From the NCBI GenBank assembly GCA_001931905.2, contig MSJI02000002.1, positions 1 through 64,000 on the forward strand: a DNA stretch of 64,000 nt, written 5' to 3'. Source of the stretch: Cladosporium sp. IMV 00045 (Eukaryota > Ascomycota > Dothideomycetes > Cladosporiales > Cladosporiaceae). Both the position numbers and the translations under genes were made by a program. The notes under the pieces were generated by a model, which made no database searches, was not told where the DNA came from, and saw only the letters and a list, made by a program, of their open reading frames with translations. Shown one piece after another: positions 40,593-51,875 of this stretch (within the stretch, counting starts at the first letter, position 1; each line of letters opens with the position of its first letter).

Positions 40593-42906
40593 CTGCAACG
40601 GCTCGTTGTTGAAGAACAGAGAAGTCACTGCATCGACGGTCGGACTGACGATGCGACGCAGTCCGGCGCCGAGTCAGGTAGGGTTAGAAGTAGTAGAGAA
40701 GCGAGGACGCCGCAATGGGCGTGGCGAAGATGATGGAAGGATCTGGAGATGACGCCGGGCGTGGAGAGGCTTCTGACGATCTGCAGCTGGGGATGATACT
40801 CGCTAGCACGTTGAAGACGGCGAATGATGATTAGAGGCTGGATCGGTAGTGAGAGGGTCGATAAGCGGTTAAGCGAGTGCCCGCCAAGTAGGTAGTGCTG
40901 CTGCTGTTGCTGTACTGTCGGTAGGTACCAATGGGTTGCTTGTATGTAGGCAGTGTGTGTTATGCTGTACGCTACCTGCGTCGAGCTATCCACGTGCTAT
41001 CTGCACAGAGAAGGCTGGAAGTGGTGATGATTCTCAGGAGTGCAGGGTTTTTTCTTCCCACCAAGACTGCGCGAGTGAGTGAGTGGTGATGCAAGACACA
41101 CCAAAGCCTGACGCCACGCCGCGATTCGAAGCTGGACCTTGATCTTCATCACCATCCCCAGCTTCCGCCCACTTGGCCCATGCGTCTGCTGCCAAATTGA
41201 TGTCGTCTGCTTGCTGGACTCAACTCTGAAAACAGCCGATCGGCCGACTACAAAGTCAATTGACCTGACAGCTCGTCGGCTGATGAGAAAGTCGATGGAG
41301 ACATCGGAAAATACACGTAGATGATATGAAGACACATCAGAAATGCGACTTCATCATCGGTATATTGACATCAACGCGGTCAAGTCTCCACAATCCCCAT
41401 GCCAGACACCATTTGCCCTTTGCGGTAGGTTGCTAGCCTTATGCGAGTCATCGACATCCTTGTTCGCTTCGTTACACTCCCACATGGCTGTCCATACTCG
41501 CCATACCTCCTTCCAGTGCTTAGCCACAATAGCACGCGATCTCCTATACCTGGTGCAACTCCGGTACCAGAAGCCTCAATGCCGATATTCCTGGATCGGA
41601 GTGACGAGAGATAGTTCCAGTCATTCAGCTTGTCAAGCAGACAAGAAGCCGTTTGCTAGCTTATGACTCTATCTAGATATGTCAAGATACAACTCAAAAT
41701 CCGCTGCAATCCCGTACAGGTATTAATGTTTTTTATCCAGTTGAATTCCAACAGTCGGCTCTCGCGATTTTGAGGCAGCCGAAGCAAACACCCTTCCTCA
41801 AGGCCATCCACATTGCCATACTACAAACTCCTCTATATTCAGGAATACGAACGCGGAAATCGTTTTCTCTCACCATATATAAACACCTGATGCTGCGACG
41901 ATCAGCCAGCGAATCTCACACACATCACAACACGAGCACTTTGGTCTGCATTCCCATCGACCTCGCTCAGCGAAATACATCTTCTATAAATGCTCATCCA
42001 ACGATCAAATACACGGACCGATATGAAGCTCAACAAGATAGCCTGCACGTCTGCGACCTGTACTGCGCCAATACAACCACAGATTACTCAGCCACTATCA
42101 AAGCCGGGTTTCAACCGATGCTTTGAGTAGCCCTCCGCGGAACCAATCTCAACGATAGCATTGCCCTCAAATTGGTCGTCGCTCTCTGATCTTGGGAAAT
42201 CATTTCAACCCTACATTTACATGCTTCGCCCTGGCTAGCTCACTACATGAAGACAGCCCGAGATGCATGTGAAGCAATCTTGCTGATCGGGCAGTGGAAT
42301 TCTGTCTCAGGCTTAGCGGGGAGAAAGTATCTCTGCAATCACCGTGCAGCTGTCTTCCGGTAGTTCGTCGCTGCAACGTAAGATTCCCGGTGAGGAACTG
42401 TAATGTTATTTCCTCGGGTAGTGTGATTTGTTTTTGGCTATTATACATCAAGTGGGTGGCAAATGTGTTCGAAGAACACACATAGCAAATTGACGATTGC
42501 TTTCAAGAAAATTAGGAGGCACTTCGCATTCTTGAAGAAACATTGTTTGATTTCATGTTGGTTGCGATTCCCCAGCCGTCAAAGTCATTGGAATGCGTAC
42601 AGTTCGCATTCATTCAATCGTACTCGAGGTGCATCAGACGTGAGGTCGCCATGATGTCGGTAGCGATAGAGGGTGCTATTTGATGCTCCCGGCAAGTTGT
42701 TCGAACGATGCTACTGATGTGGGGCGCGCTAACCAGCGGCCAGCTCCCGCGCATCTCTGAAGGAAGGCGCGCCTGGCCACAGCTCTGATGTCAGCCCTCA
42801 ATTTCTCAAGAAATAAACGCGAAAACATTCAGCTATAACGAACAATTCAATCCTCTCATCAGCCAACTCGTTCGCAACACCCACGACAAGGTCCAACTCA
42901 GGCACC
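40593..42906. other. 2.3-kb region without a recognisable gene
   Basis: Contains the promoter of the SDR-like gene and that of the MPP6-like gene. A TATA box (tatataaac, about 41876-41884) lies upstream of a 35-codon frame, MKLNKIACTSATCTAPIQPQ... (42023-42130), with three cysteines and no signal peptide. It is too short to call. No transposon, tRNA or conserved domain seen. Confidence 0.45.
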
Positions 42907-43847
42907 ATGTCCACACCAAATAAAGGAGGCGCGAAGACCATGTCTTCGCGTCTTGCGAATATGAAGGTTTGTTCTTCCACTTCACTTACAAAATCTTGAA
43001 GATCGCAAATGCAGTATTGACATGTCCATGTGTAGTTCATGCAGCGCTCCGGCGCAGCAGAGTCGCCGCAACCAGCAACACCCGACCAGCCCTCCGCCAA
43101 GAGGCAACGAATGTCAAATGGAACCTACAACGCAAGCCCGGGCTCCACACCAGGATCTTCAACGCCGGTGATCCACACTCCGGAAGAGAAGAAGCGCATG
43201 GAAGCTTCAGAGCGCGAGGCAGCTGCGAAGGGAGAGACGAAGTGGTATTTGAGCGTTCAGAATGCGCCCAAGCCAACCGAGCAAACGCCTTTGCGCATCA
43301 TCTCGGCTGGCTACGGTGATTTGGATGCAGGAAGAGCAGGAGATGAGGATGATTCGGAGGAGGACAACAATGGAGCGACGAGCGCGCCTGGGAGAATGAA
43401 TTTTGGAAATTTTGGCAAGAAGCAACCAGTGAGTTTTGTCTAAAGCACCTATTGGGCACGGAGCTTACAAACGGACTACAGAAAAAGCAAGACTCTGGAT
43501 CGTCAGGAGAGAGCTCATCAGAATCAGAGTCCGAAAGCGAAGAAGACGAAGAAGACGACCCCACAGGCACAAAAGCTCTCCTAAAGCAGTCACAAAAAGA
43601 AGCTGGCGACCGAGCGCGTGCAGAGCGTAAAGCTCAGAGAAAAGCAGAGTCCAAGGAAGCCGGGCGACTAGCGGAGGCACGGAGGAAGAAAGAAGTGAAT
43701 CTTAACAAGGTCACGAGCATTTCTGGCTCCGGGGGCAAAGCTTCGTCTTCAATGGAGTCCATGGCATGCCACAACTGCGGCAAGAAAGGCCATATGAAGG
43801 CACAGTGCCCACAGGCGGCGAAGAGGTCGAAGAAGCCTAGAAACTGA
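42907..43847 (+). CDS. MPP6: MPP6-like nuclear exosome cofactor with C-terminal CCHC zinc knuckle
   Basis: Exons 42907-42966, 43036-43428 and 43482-43847, with introns of 69 and 53 nt, give 272 residues. The first splice creates SSRLANMKFMQRS, the MPP6 signature (human MPP6 has LLRMKFMQRG). Next comes PEEKKRMEASEREAAAKGET with KWYLSV, matching the EEKK...WYL segment, and APGRMNFGNFGKK, matching MPP6's RMSFRGFN box. After an acidic Ser/Glu tract and a Lys/Arg-rich helix, the protein ends with a CCHC knuckle, CHNCGKKGHMKAQC (about residues 248-261). MPP6 links the nuclear exosome to Mtr4 for rRNA and ncRNA processing. The knuckle is an addition that could bind RNA. Confidence 0.82.
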
Positions 43848-44057
43848 ACTGTTTGACATGGGCAATGCAGCGAGAACTTCGGTTTAGGAGTGCCGACTTG
43901 CGATTGAGTGATGTGAACTGACTTAGTACCCTGTCTTGAGATACCCTTCGCAATCGTTCAAGGTGGAGAACATGTGTCTCCTCACAAACCACTCTGCCAG
44001 TTTTCCCTTCCTTCCACGCTCGCTCTTATGAACTAACTACAACATGCCCAAGAAATT

Positions 44058-45168
44058 CTAACGGCCTTTCTCAGGAGGTTTTGCAGTACGATACTGCACT
44101 CTTGACCGCATCTCACAATACTCCCTCTGGGTAATTGGTTCATACTTGGGTGGATTTTGCGCGTCAATGCAAGTCGGCAGACAATTAACAACAGCGTCTG
44201 GATCCGCGCCAACAAAGTATACGACAGAGTAGCGCTCCTTCGTCACACGCTCTTTGCCTTCAAATCGATCCGCAAGCGGAGGTAGCGTCACGCGGTGAAG
44301 TGTTGACTCCAGAGTGTCTGCCAGATCGTCAGCAATTTTCTTCAAACGCAGAGAGCCAAATGCGATTACCATTGCTCCAGCGCATCAGCAGATCGCCCAC
44401 GTTCACCACACAAGCGTTCTTCACGGGCGTCACTGGTATGAACCTGCCAGGCGCATGCGGATCTTCGACCTCCAAACCACCACAGTCATCCTGGAACAGC
44501 AATGTAATCGAGCTCCAATCGCTGTGGGCAGGCATTCTCGCCACTCTGCCATTCTCCACCTCCCCAGCAGCAATCTGTGGGTAATGCAACAGCCTGAGCT
44601 GGTTATTATGCCCCGAATGACACCTCGTCAGTACACCCGCATCCTCAAGCCCAATCCCCATCGCCACAGCTTCCAGGACCTCTCGCGCGAGCTTCTCACA
44701 CTCCCAATAAAACTTCGTCGTAAAATCCCTAAAACCAGGTAAACTCTCCTCCGGAAGCCAAACGTTCGGCTGCTCGCCGTTCTCCTCGCTGCCGATCTCA
44801 TAACTCTCCTTACAATCCACCATCTCCCTCAGTTTCTCAGCGACTTTCTCCTCGCCGCCAGCGTACTGGCTGACTTTTTCCAGTCCCGGGTGCGAGTAGC
44901 CGCGATGAACTTGCGGACCGTCAGGGTGGGGTGCGCGCATTTTCGTCTCATAGTCGAGAGAGAAGAGGCGTTTGGATGTGTCGAAGGCGGTCTTGAGGAG
45001 GTCTGGTGAGAGGTTGTGGTTGGTTATGTTTGCGAAGCCGACGGTTTGGAAGGCATCGATCAGGTCTTTGGCCACTGATAGTTGGGAGGCTTTGGATTTG
45101 CTGTTGAGCCAGGGGGAGAAATCTATTACTGGGATACCTGATTTGGCATGACGAGTAGGCATATCCAT
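44058..45168 (-). CDS. 2-oxoglutarate/Fe(II) oxygenase, isopenicillin-N-synthase-like
   Basis: Exons 45168-44370 and 44317-44058, with a 52-nt intron, give 352 residues. The N-terminal DIOX_N block reads IPVIDFSPWL and FQTVGFANITNHNL. The 2OG oxygenase core has LRLLHYPQI, the iron ligands in MPAHSDWSSITLLFQDDCGG (H-x-D) and, across the splice, MRWSNDTLESTLHRV (distal His). RYSVVYF follows, with the 2OG-binding Arg. All ligands are present, so the enzyme should be active. Fungal members act in secondary metabolism or demethylation; the substrate cannot be read. The start at 45168 is favoured over an N-terminal extension without conservation. Confidence 0.87.
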
Positions 45169-45522
45169 GTCTGTTTGTGTGAATTTGCCACTTCGAGAAC
45201 GGACAAGCAAGGTGGTTTGTGGCGTGCGACATGCAGGTGATGATGATCCGGCGGGGCTGCAGCTGAAGCTTGAAGGCTGACAACATTCCAACATCAGCTC
45301 CTTCGCCCTCGTCAATGCACCCCTGATCTTATCATCCTACATAACGGTCCTGTGCGTCAACATCTTCGAATTGAGTCGAGCTCACAGATCGCTTGGATGG
45401 AGCTCATGGCTTGCAATCTGACGATGTTCCTACAAGTCGAAAAGAATTCCACCACAAAGGGACAGGTCACTCCACCCTTCAGTCTATTACACTGCAGGCG
45501 CCATTCACTTGGCGATTGGAGT

Positions 45523-45577
45523 GGTTATAAAGCGCGCCCTCACCTCTCATAAACCCCTTCGTCTACCCCTTCGTCTA
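45523..45577 (+). promoter_or_regulatory. TATA box and 12-bp tandem repeat before the F-box gene
   Basis: A TATA-like ttataaag (about 45525-45532) lies roughly 95 nt before the F-box ATG. Between them CCCCTTCGTCTA is repeated exactly twice, at 45554-45565 and 45566-45577. Confidence 0.5.
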
Positions 45578-45621
45578 CTCCTCTGGCAGCGTTCCAGGAT
45601 CGGAAAAGACTACAGGATGCC

Positions 45622-47023
45622 ATGACGGAAATCACAGGCCTACCAGCCGAGCTGCTAAGTTTAATCGGATTTCTTGTAACCCCTGCAGACATCATCAACC
45701 TCCGCCAAACCTCCCGCCACATCTTGACCAGTCTTGACGATGCTTTCGCTTACTACTTTTTCCGCCATCGTTCTCACTTGTACACGCGACATAATATGGA
45801 AGTGCTGCACGAAATATCGAGCCGTAAATACCTGAGGAAGAAACTGGAATGCATCGAGACCCATTTCCCTTGCGAGGACCTTTATGATCTCCCCACGGCG
45901 AATGCGTTGTAGAACCAATATGCGTGTGTGGAAAGTCTTTTCCCCGATCAACAATTAGCCATTTGTGAGGATTATCAGAGCCACATCAAAGAAGCCATAC
46001 GACTGGACGTCTTCAGGCTCTTGGAATCTTCATTGCACAACTTGGCTTGCGCTGGTATCATTCAAAACTTGACATTCCATCGATACGACGTTATGAGATT
46101 ACAAGAACGGGAAAAACCACCTTTCGGCACCAAAGCACTGAGTCAGCTGCATTGGCTGCCACCTGATCGTCTGCCGGCGCATCGATCAGACTTCCAACTC
46201 GACATCGTAGCTCGGATCGCCCTTGAAACAATCGCAGAAGCTTTGTTTCCAGCACGATCATTGGATTTGTGCGGCTGGCCCTTGGATAAATGTGATTTCC
46301 TCACGCAAGAAGCTGTTCGCTTGTCTGTGGTCGTTTGAAGGCCCGGACCACAAGGCGTTGGTATCGGCACTGGGTCCCAACCTGAGAAGTTTGTCAACTA
46401 CGCTCGAGTCAAAGGGCTTAGCGAAGTTCTCGATCGTCAAACAGCAACAGCCCCAGGGCATCGCTCGCGAACATCATCCCATCGGACAGATTATTCTCAG
46501 CTGCCCGAACCTCAAGAAGTTGAGGGTGGGTCTCTGTCCAATGCTTCATGGATCGTACTACAACCTGCGCGATTTTGGTGAGCAGTACGGAGACTATCTC
46601 CTCGAATGGCTGGCAAATTGCAGATTGGAAACTCTGGAACTCATCACTAGCGCTTTCTACTGGGAGGATCTGAAGAACGTTCTCCAATCCCACAAAACCT
46701 CGCTACAGCAACTCGCGCCCCTGGATGTCCACCCATCGTCCTCGGTCGAGTGGTATGATTGCGCCTCATACCTCATGGATGAACTTCCGTTGACGCATCT
46801 CCACCTGCGCGACAATTCGACGTGGGACAGGATGGCATATCACGAGAGGCGAACATTCATCATTACGGGTTCAGTGGTTGACAAGACGCTGGGTGATCAT
46901 GAGATTGCAGAACGGGATGACATTCGAGAAATGTTGCTCATGGTGCCCCATCCATGGAAATTTGCGAAGCATGTGAAGTGTTTGGAGCTAGCAATGATTG
47001 GCACGTATATTCGCTACATGTAG
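45622..47023 (+). pseudogene. F-box protein gene with a nonsense codon and a frame change
   Basis: The start MTEITGLPAELLSLIGFLVT is an F-box, continuing PADIINLRQTSRHILTSLDD. The frame stops at TAG 45910-45912 (after ...LPTANAL) but continues in the same frame from NQYACVESLFPDQQLAICED to about 46320. It then resumes one frame over, in LFACLWSFEGPDHKALVSAL, through leucine-rich segments (CPNLKKLRVGL, RLETLELITSAFY) and ends GTYIRYM at 47023. Joined, it would be about 465 residues, a normal fungal F-box/LRR-like length. F-box proteins are substrate adaptors of SCF ubiquitin ligases. Introns do not readily explain either break, so it is probably a young pseudogene. Confidence 0.6.
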
Positions 47024-47268
47024 ACTCCTAATTCATCCTGTGAGGCTTTCAGCAAAAAGCCATCCATGGAAAATGTTTCCAACTCCGGCTGTGTCATTAG
47101 ACCTTCGGTGCTATGTCTGCGACCTCGAGCATCCTGTCGTAACCACTCTTCTTGATCGGATTCTGAATCAGCCATGATCGGCTGGCGGCTTAAACGATCT
47201 TCCAGCTCGAAGACGCTGGGGAATTCCTCACCAGGATGATGAAGAAAAAAAGGTCCAGGGTTTTCTCA

Positions 47269-49749
47269 TTATCTGAAATGTGGTTGGGGTACACGTTGAA
47301 GTATGTGTGAGGATTCCGGCGTAGTTCTGTCGAGGCTAAACGAACGGGGATGTGGAAAGGTCAAGCCTTCCCGACGACGACCATTGTGATCTGACTCATA
47401 GTTCACGTTCTCTCCTATCAAGGGGCTTGATCTCTTCAGTTCAGTAGCTCCGTTCTTGACAAGAAAATCGACCATTAGATAGCCAACAACTCGAGGGAAA
47501 AGCTCGTACTCATCGAGGCGTGTCCGATGCCGCCTAGCTAACCGAGCTGCCCGCAAGGCAAAATTGACCCCATCAGACGATGATTGGTTGATGTTTGCTC
47601 CATGTTTCAGAAGCAGAGTTACCATCTCATAGTTCGAGTCGAAAACCCCTGCGGCAAGGGCGGTGCCATACTCTCCAGCCACGACATTGACGTTCGCCCC
47701 ATGCTGTATCAGCAGTTTCACAATTTCTGGGTGGTTTTCTCGCGCCGCTCTGGTTAGGATGTTGCCATCATAGTCTTTCATGACATTGTCGTTCGCTCCA
47801 TGTTGTAGTAAAAGGCTCATGATATCTGGATTCCTGATGAACGCCGCTAGCCCAAGAGCACTTCCATACTCCTCGTTCGGAGCGTTGACGTTGGCTCCAT
47901 GATTCAAGAGAAGCCGAGCTACATCAATACTTTGATTCCAGACTGCTTCCATTAACGGGTTCGTGCGAGTACCGACATTGACGTCTGCTCCGCACTCCAG
48001 CAATAGATGTACTAGACGGATTTCACCATGTCGAACTGCAAGGATCAGACAAGTCAAGCCCTCAAGTGCATGAGAGGCGCTCAGGTGAGGTCCGATCAAA
48101 ACATTGGCGCGTTTGCCATTCCCCATTTGCCTGACCTCGGGATCAAGGTTTTCAGAGTTGAATGTCTTGAACCATTGAAGCAAATCCTGGGCAAGACCAA
48201 AACAATTCCTCTGTATCAAGAGGGACAAAAGGCTAGTTGAAGGCAGCAGTTGACACCGTGCGCGGTCAACCACACGGCTGATGTTGATCCATTCTCGGAG
48301 AGGAAACGAATCGAGGCGTTCCATTGTGTAGACGCCGGCACGATGAGCGGCCTCTGCATGGAAGAGCGTGTTATCCAAAGCGTACTTGATGAGTGGGAAC
48401 TTTTGGTTTACGGTATTGCGCTTCTCACCCTCCGAAAGCCGCTGGGGAATAGCCACTGTACCGGTGTTGACATCTACGGGAACACCCAAGCCAGCAGGTT
48501 GAATCAACCTAACGTAGGCCTGACAGCATTCTGCCACCTCGGCGTGGCATCTTGCCTCCACCTCGCTTTGAAAACGGGTGTCCAAAGTCGTGAGACCTCC
48601 ATCGACAAGGTGCTGTCTCACGGACTCATGTATCAACTGTACCGTCCATCCGTCATGTTGATCTTCCGGTCTCACTAACTCGACGAGCCCTTTTGTAGTT
48701 TGAAGGATGAAGCGTTTCATCGTACCTACATCGACTTCATGGGGGTCCCACGTAGGTTTCGTAAGCTCGCCGACCTCGAAGAGAATGGCAAAATACAGTG
48801 ATTCGACGGTGAGCATGACGTGTTCCGTCGTGCCAGCAACGATCCACTTGAGTGCTGGTACAAGGTAATTGTCCGAAGCACCTCGCCAGAGAATGTCACC
48901 GAGCAACTTTTCAAAGTCATGAGGTGTTGTACTGAGAGATCTGTTCAGCTGCCCTGAGGTCGAGCCCTTGTCGAATTGATCATTCAATGTGCGGACGACC
49001 AAGATGATCCATAGGAATACCTCTTGTGATTTAGCTATCACTTCGCTTACAAGATCAATTCGCTTTGTTTTGAGGTTGGGTACCAGATTTTCTGAGACGT
49101 ATCTCCGAATATCTTCTCTATGATGCTTTTGATTCTCGACGATGAGCTCCTCGGAGAAGCGATTGCTAATGCTCGGATAATGTCGACTTGCGAAGCAGAT
49201 ATGGAACTGGAAGTTCAAAGACCGGGCATTGGAGGCAAGTTTTGTAATGTATTGAACCATGTCACGCACTTCTGCACCATTGCCTTCGTCGAGAGCATCA
49301 ATGAATAGGACCACAGGTCGCTGGCGTGACAGGATCAAAGCTTCCCGGAAGAGATCTTGAACGACATCTTCTTCCCATCGGGGCTCTTGGGCGTTACGTG
49401 CTGGAATTTCCTGTGGCAATTCAAAGGCTTGCTGCAGCATGGGAGACTTGTCAAGCAGCTGCAACAGCAACGAGCGGTAGAGACCTTGAGCAGATGTCTC
49501 GAGAGAGCTTCCTCTCGCGTTAAAGAAGGACGAAAGAATCGTGCACTTTGGCATAGACGCCTGAGCATGCTCGAGTAGGAATTTCATGATCGTCGACTTG
49601 CCGACGCCTGGCTTCCCTTTGATCCAAAGGAAGCCATGATGCTCGCTTTGCAGAGCTTCATCGCGCCACCTTAGGTATTGTTTGGTGTCCAGAACCCAGC
49701 GGCATGTGTCGCCGTAGGCTGGCTCGATCGCTCTTCGTCGCACTTCCAT
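47269..49749 (-). CDS. NACHT-ankyrin NLR-like protein
   Basis: Open frame of 826 residues. The region RAIEPAYGDTCRWVLDT leads into the NACHT NTPase: Walker A GKPGVGKST (about 45-53), SSFFNARG, Walker B PVVLFIDALDE (about 145-155) and the sensor-like CFASRHYPS. A helical region follows, then about five ankyrin repeats (about 575-745), for example GLTCLILAVRHGEIRLVHLL, SALGLAAFIRNPDIMSLLLQ and NILTRAARENHPEIVKLLIQ. Such proteins are the fungal counterpart of NLR immune or incompatibility receptors. The ATG at 49749 gives no N-terminal effector domain. The same frame continues upstream beyond a TAG at 49785-49783, so the true start is probably further 5', with an intron or a nonsense codon between. 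Confidence 0.85.
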   Translation of the reverse strand: MEVRRRAIEPAYGDTCRWVLDTKQYLRWRDEALQSEHHGFLWIKGKPGVGKSTIMKFLLEHAQASMPKCTILSSFFNARGSSLETSAQGLYRSLLLQLLDKSPMLQQAFELPQEIPARNAQEPRWEEDVVQDLFREALILSRQRPVVLFIDALDEGNGAEVRDMVQYITKLASNARSLNFQFHICFASRHYPSISNRFSEELIVENQKHHREDIRRYVSENLVPNLKTKRIDLVSEVIAKSQEVFLWIILVVRTLNDQFDKGSTSGQLNRSLSTTPHDFEKLLGDILWRGASDNYLVPALKWIVAGTTEHVMLTVESLYFAILFEVGELTKPTWDPHEVDVGTMKRFILQTTKGLVELVRPEDQHDGWTVQLIHESVRQHLVDGGLTTLDTRFQSEVEARCHAEVAECCQAYVRLIQPAGLGVPVDVNTGTVAIPQRLSEGEKRNTVNQKFPLIKYALDNTLFHAEAAHRAGVYTMERLDSFPLREWINISRVVDRARCQLLPSTSLLSLLIQRNCFGLAQDLLQWFKTFNSENLDPEVRQMGNGKRANVLIGPHLSASHALEGLTCLILAVRHGEIRLVHLLLECGADVNVGTRTNPLMEAVWNQSIDVARLLLNHGANVNAPNEEYGSALGLAAFIRNPDIMSLLLQHGANDNVMKDYDGNILTRAARENHPEIVKLLIQHGANVNVVAGEYGTALAAGVFDSNYEMVTLLLKHGANINQSSSDGVNFALRAARLARRHRTRLDEYELFPRVVGYLMVDFLVKNGATELKRSSPLIGENVNYESDHNGRRREGLTFPHPRSFSLDRTTPESSHILQRVPQPHFR

Positions 49750-50722
49750 ACGATCGAAAGTCGAGGACTTCTTGAAGTCTTCCTACCTCTTGATGCGTCC
49801 TTCTGGGCGAGAATCGTTGGGACAGTAGTTACAATTCACAGTCTCGGCATACACATCACCCTGGTGCGACTGAGAAGAGCCGTGATTCTTCACGCCTAGG
49901 TAACGATGCCCCTGCACCTGGTGCTCGGCATGCGCGACGAGGCCAGGCACAGTACAAGCTGCTTTGCGAGGCGAAGATGATCCAGCATCACCACTGGATA
50001 CTGGCTTGCGCGGTATGGCGGAGGTCGTGTTGATTTGCAGACGAGAGCGGACAAGTCTTTGAAATAGTTTGCATCTGAAGTGGACATCTTCAAGTCATCT
50101 TTAGGACTGTCAGCCAGTTGAGGTCGGTCTGGTGTCCCACCCGAAGGTGTGCCACCCTGCTGACGCCACCTCATGCATCACAGGCCAATCAGTCCTTTCT
50201 GGCAGGCTGGGTACTCTGCACATGATTCTGGTGGCTTGATAAACGGTGTGATGCAATAGCAAGTCGATTTGTTTCATTTTCTGAGCCTCGTCTTGACACC
50301 GCTTGTCGCAAGAGCGAGATCACCGGCCAAGTTCGTACTGATCGTCTCGCCCGATTTGTACATGTTACGGTATACGAAGCGAGGGTACAAGACGCCGATG
50401 GTAGATGCCATACCATCACAAGCTGAGATCTCTCATTCAGCGAGGAACGACAAACGTAAGTAAAAGTTGAAGCGAGATTGCTAAAGAACTGTGATGTGTG
50501 GTGGGACTTCCATTGCTAGCTAAGTTCAATGAAAGGTACATGTAGGCATGTGGATAGAAGATCTCTTGAAGGTTCATATTGTTTTAAATCTGCAGCCTCA
50601 GGCAGAGAGGGAAGAGCCAGCGGTGGAGCCGAGGTTCGAGCTACATCACTCCAACACAGCTTCAGAGCAACCAAGGCTCCGACAGACTGACATAGATCTT
50701 CATTATCACAGTCATTGCAGAC
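49750..50722. other. 5' region of the NACHT-ankyrin gene and promoter space
   Basis: On the minus strand the NACHT frame continues upstream: EDFKKSSTFDR, a TAG at 49785-49783, then GHRYLGVKNHGSSQSHQGDV, a motif common just ahead of NACHT in fungal NLRs. Further up it reads AIPRKPVSSGDAGSSSPRKA. A frame starting MSTSDANYFKDLSALV (about 50090) may hold the original start. A 72-nt intron (GTGTAT...AGGTAG) would remove the TAG in frame. The rest is promoter for CAB5 and this gene. Confidence 0.5.
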
Positions 50723-51544
50723 ATGCTGCTCCTAGGACTGACTGGCAGCATTGCCACCGGCAAGTCAACAGTCTCGCAAATCCTCACATCAGCACCTTAC
50801 AATCTTCCCGTAATCGACGCCGACAAAGTCGCCCGCCAAGTTGTAGAACCCGGCACAACAGGCTACAAGCAAATTGTTGCGCAATTTGGACCTTCAACGC
50901 CAGACCTCCTCATATCTCCCACGCCTGAGAATGGTGGCGAGCAGGGACTGAGCGGCAAAGGACGACCGCTCAACCGACCTGCGTTGGGTAGGAGAGTGTT
51001 TGGCGAGGGCAAAGATGAGGACAGGAAAGCGCTGAATAAAATTGTACACCCAGCGGTGAGAAAGGAAATGTACAAGCAAATGCTGTATGCTTACCTGCGT
51101 GGAAACTGGGCTGTCGTGCTGGACGTGCCTTTGCTGTTCGAGTCGGGCTGGGAGCCGCTTTGTGGAACGATCATGGTGGTCGCTGTCAAGGACGCTGCTG
51201 TGCAGATGGAGAGATTGCGGGCAAGAGATGAGCATCTGACTGAAGAGGATGCGAAGAACAGGGTTGCGTCACAGTGGGATGTTCGTGACAAGGCGGAGAG
51301 GTGTCTGAGCAGAGGAGAGAAAGCGGGCGTTGTTGTTTGGAACGACGGTGATCAGGCGGACTTGAAGAGAGAGATTGACCGTGTGATGAGCGTAGTCAAA
51401 GAGGGCAGTCCACAATGGTGGGCTTGGCTACTCCTGCTATTCCCACCCCTCGGAGTCTTGAGTGGAGGGTGGAGCTATGTGAGGAGCTGGTACGTCAAGA
51501 GACAATGGGAGCATGAGAAGACGAGAGAAAAGGCAAAGCTTTGA
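50723..51544 (+). CDS. CAB5: dephospho-CoA kinase
   Basis: Single exon of 273 residues. The P-loop GLTGSIATGKST lies at residues 5-16. DADKVARQVVEPGTTGY, RRVFGEGKDEDRKALNKIVH and VVLDVPLLFESGWEPLCGTI follow, then RLRARDEHLTEEDAKNRVAS, the CoaE lid and base-binding segments. A hydrophobic C-terminal segment (WWAWLLLLFPPLGVLSGGWS) followed by basic residues could anchor it to a membrane. The enzyme phosphorylates the 3'-OH of dephospho-CoA in the last step of CoA synthesis. In yeast this is CAB5, associated with mitochondria or lipid droplets. Length and motifs are normal. Confidence 0.92.
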   Translation: MLLLGLTGSIATGKSTVSQILTSAPYNLPVIDADKVARQVVEPGTTGYKQIVAQFGPSTPDLLISPTPENGGEQGLSGKGRPLNRPALGRRVFGEGKDEDRKALNKIVHPAVRKEMYKQMLYAYLRGNWAVVLDVPLLFESGWEPLCGTIMVVAVKDAAVQMERLRARDEHLTEEDAKNRVASQWDVRDKAERCLSRGEKAGVVVWNDGDQADLKREIDRVMSVVKEGSPQWWAWLLLLFPPLGVLSGGWSYVRSWYVKRQWEHEKTREKAKL

Positions 51545-51875
51545 TCTCGAGAAGCTCGAGACGAGATTACGATACGACGAAGGAATCATGATTGTCGACA
51601 TGTAGGTATTGCAGCGTTCATTTTCCATTCTACTGCATTGTTGGGCTCATGCATACATGTACAGAGCTGGTAGGCGCTTTTGCGCTGCTTTCTGCGCGAC
51701 GGCCGTTTGCTCACGCAACAAATTTACTTCACTTCCACGCAAATCCTAGCCTCAGCTTCCACATCACACAGAGCGAATCTTGAGACTCAAATTCTTCTTT
51801 CGTCACCACGCAACATCCTGCTCCGTACTTACACCACTACGTGTCGGTGGACGTCGGCCCTGTCGCACCTACGGC

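Noticed and set aside
42023..42130. 35-codon cysteine-containing frame downstream of a TATA box
   Set aside because: Too short, no signal peptide, no homology; kept only as a note in the intergenic entry.
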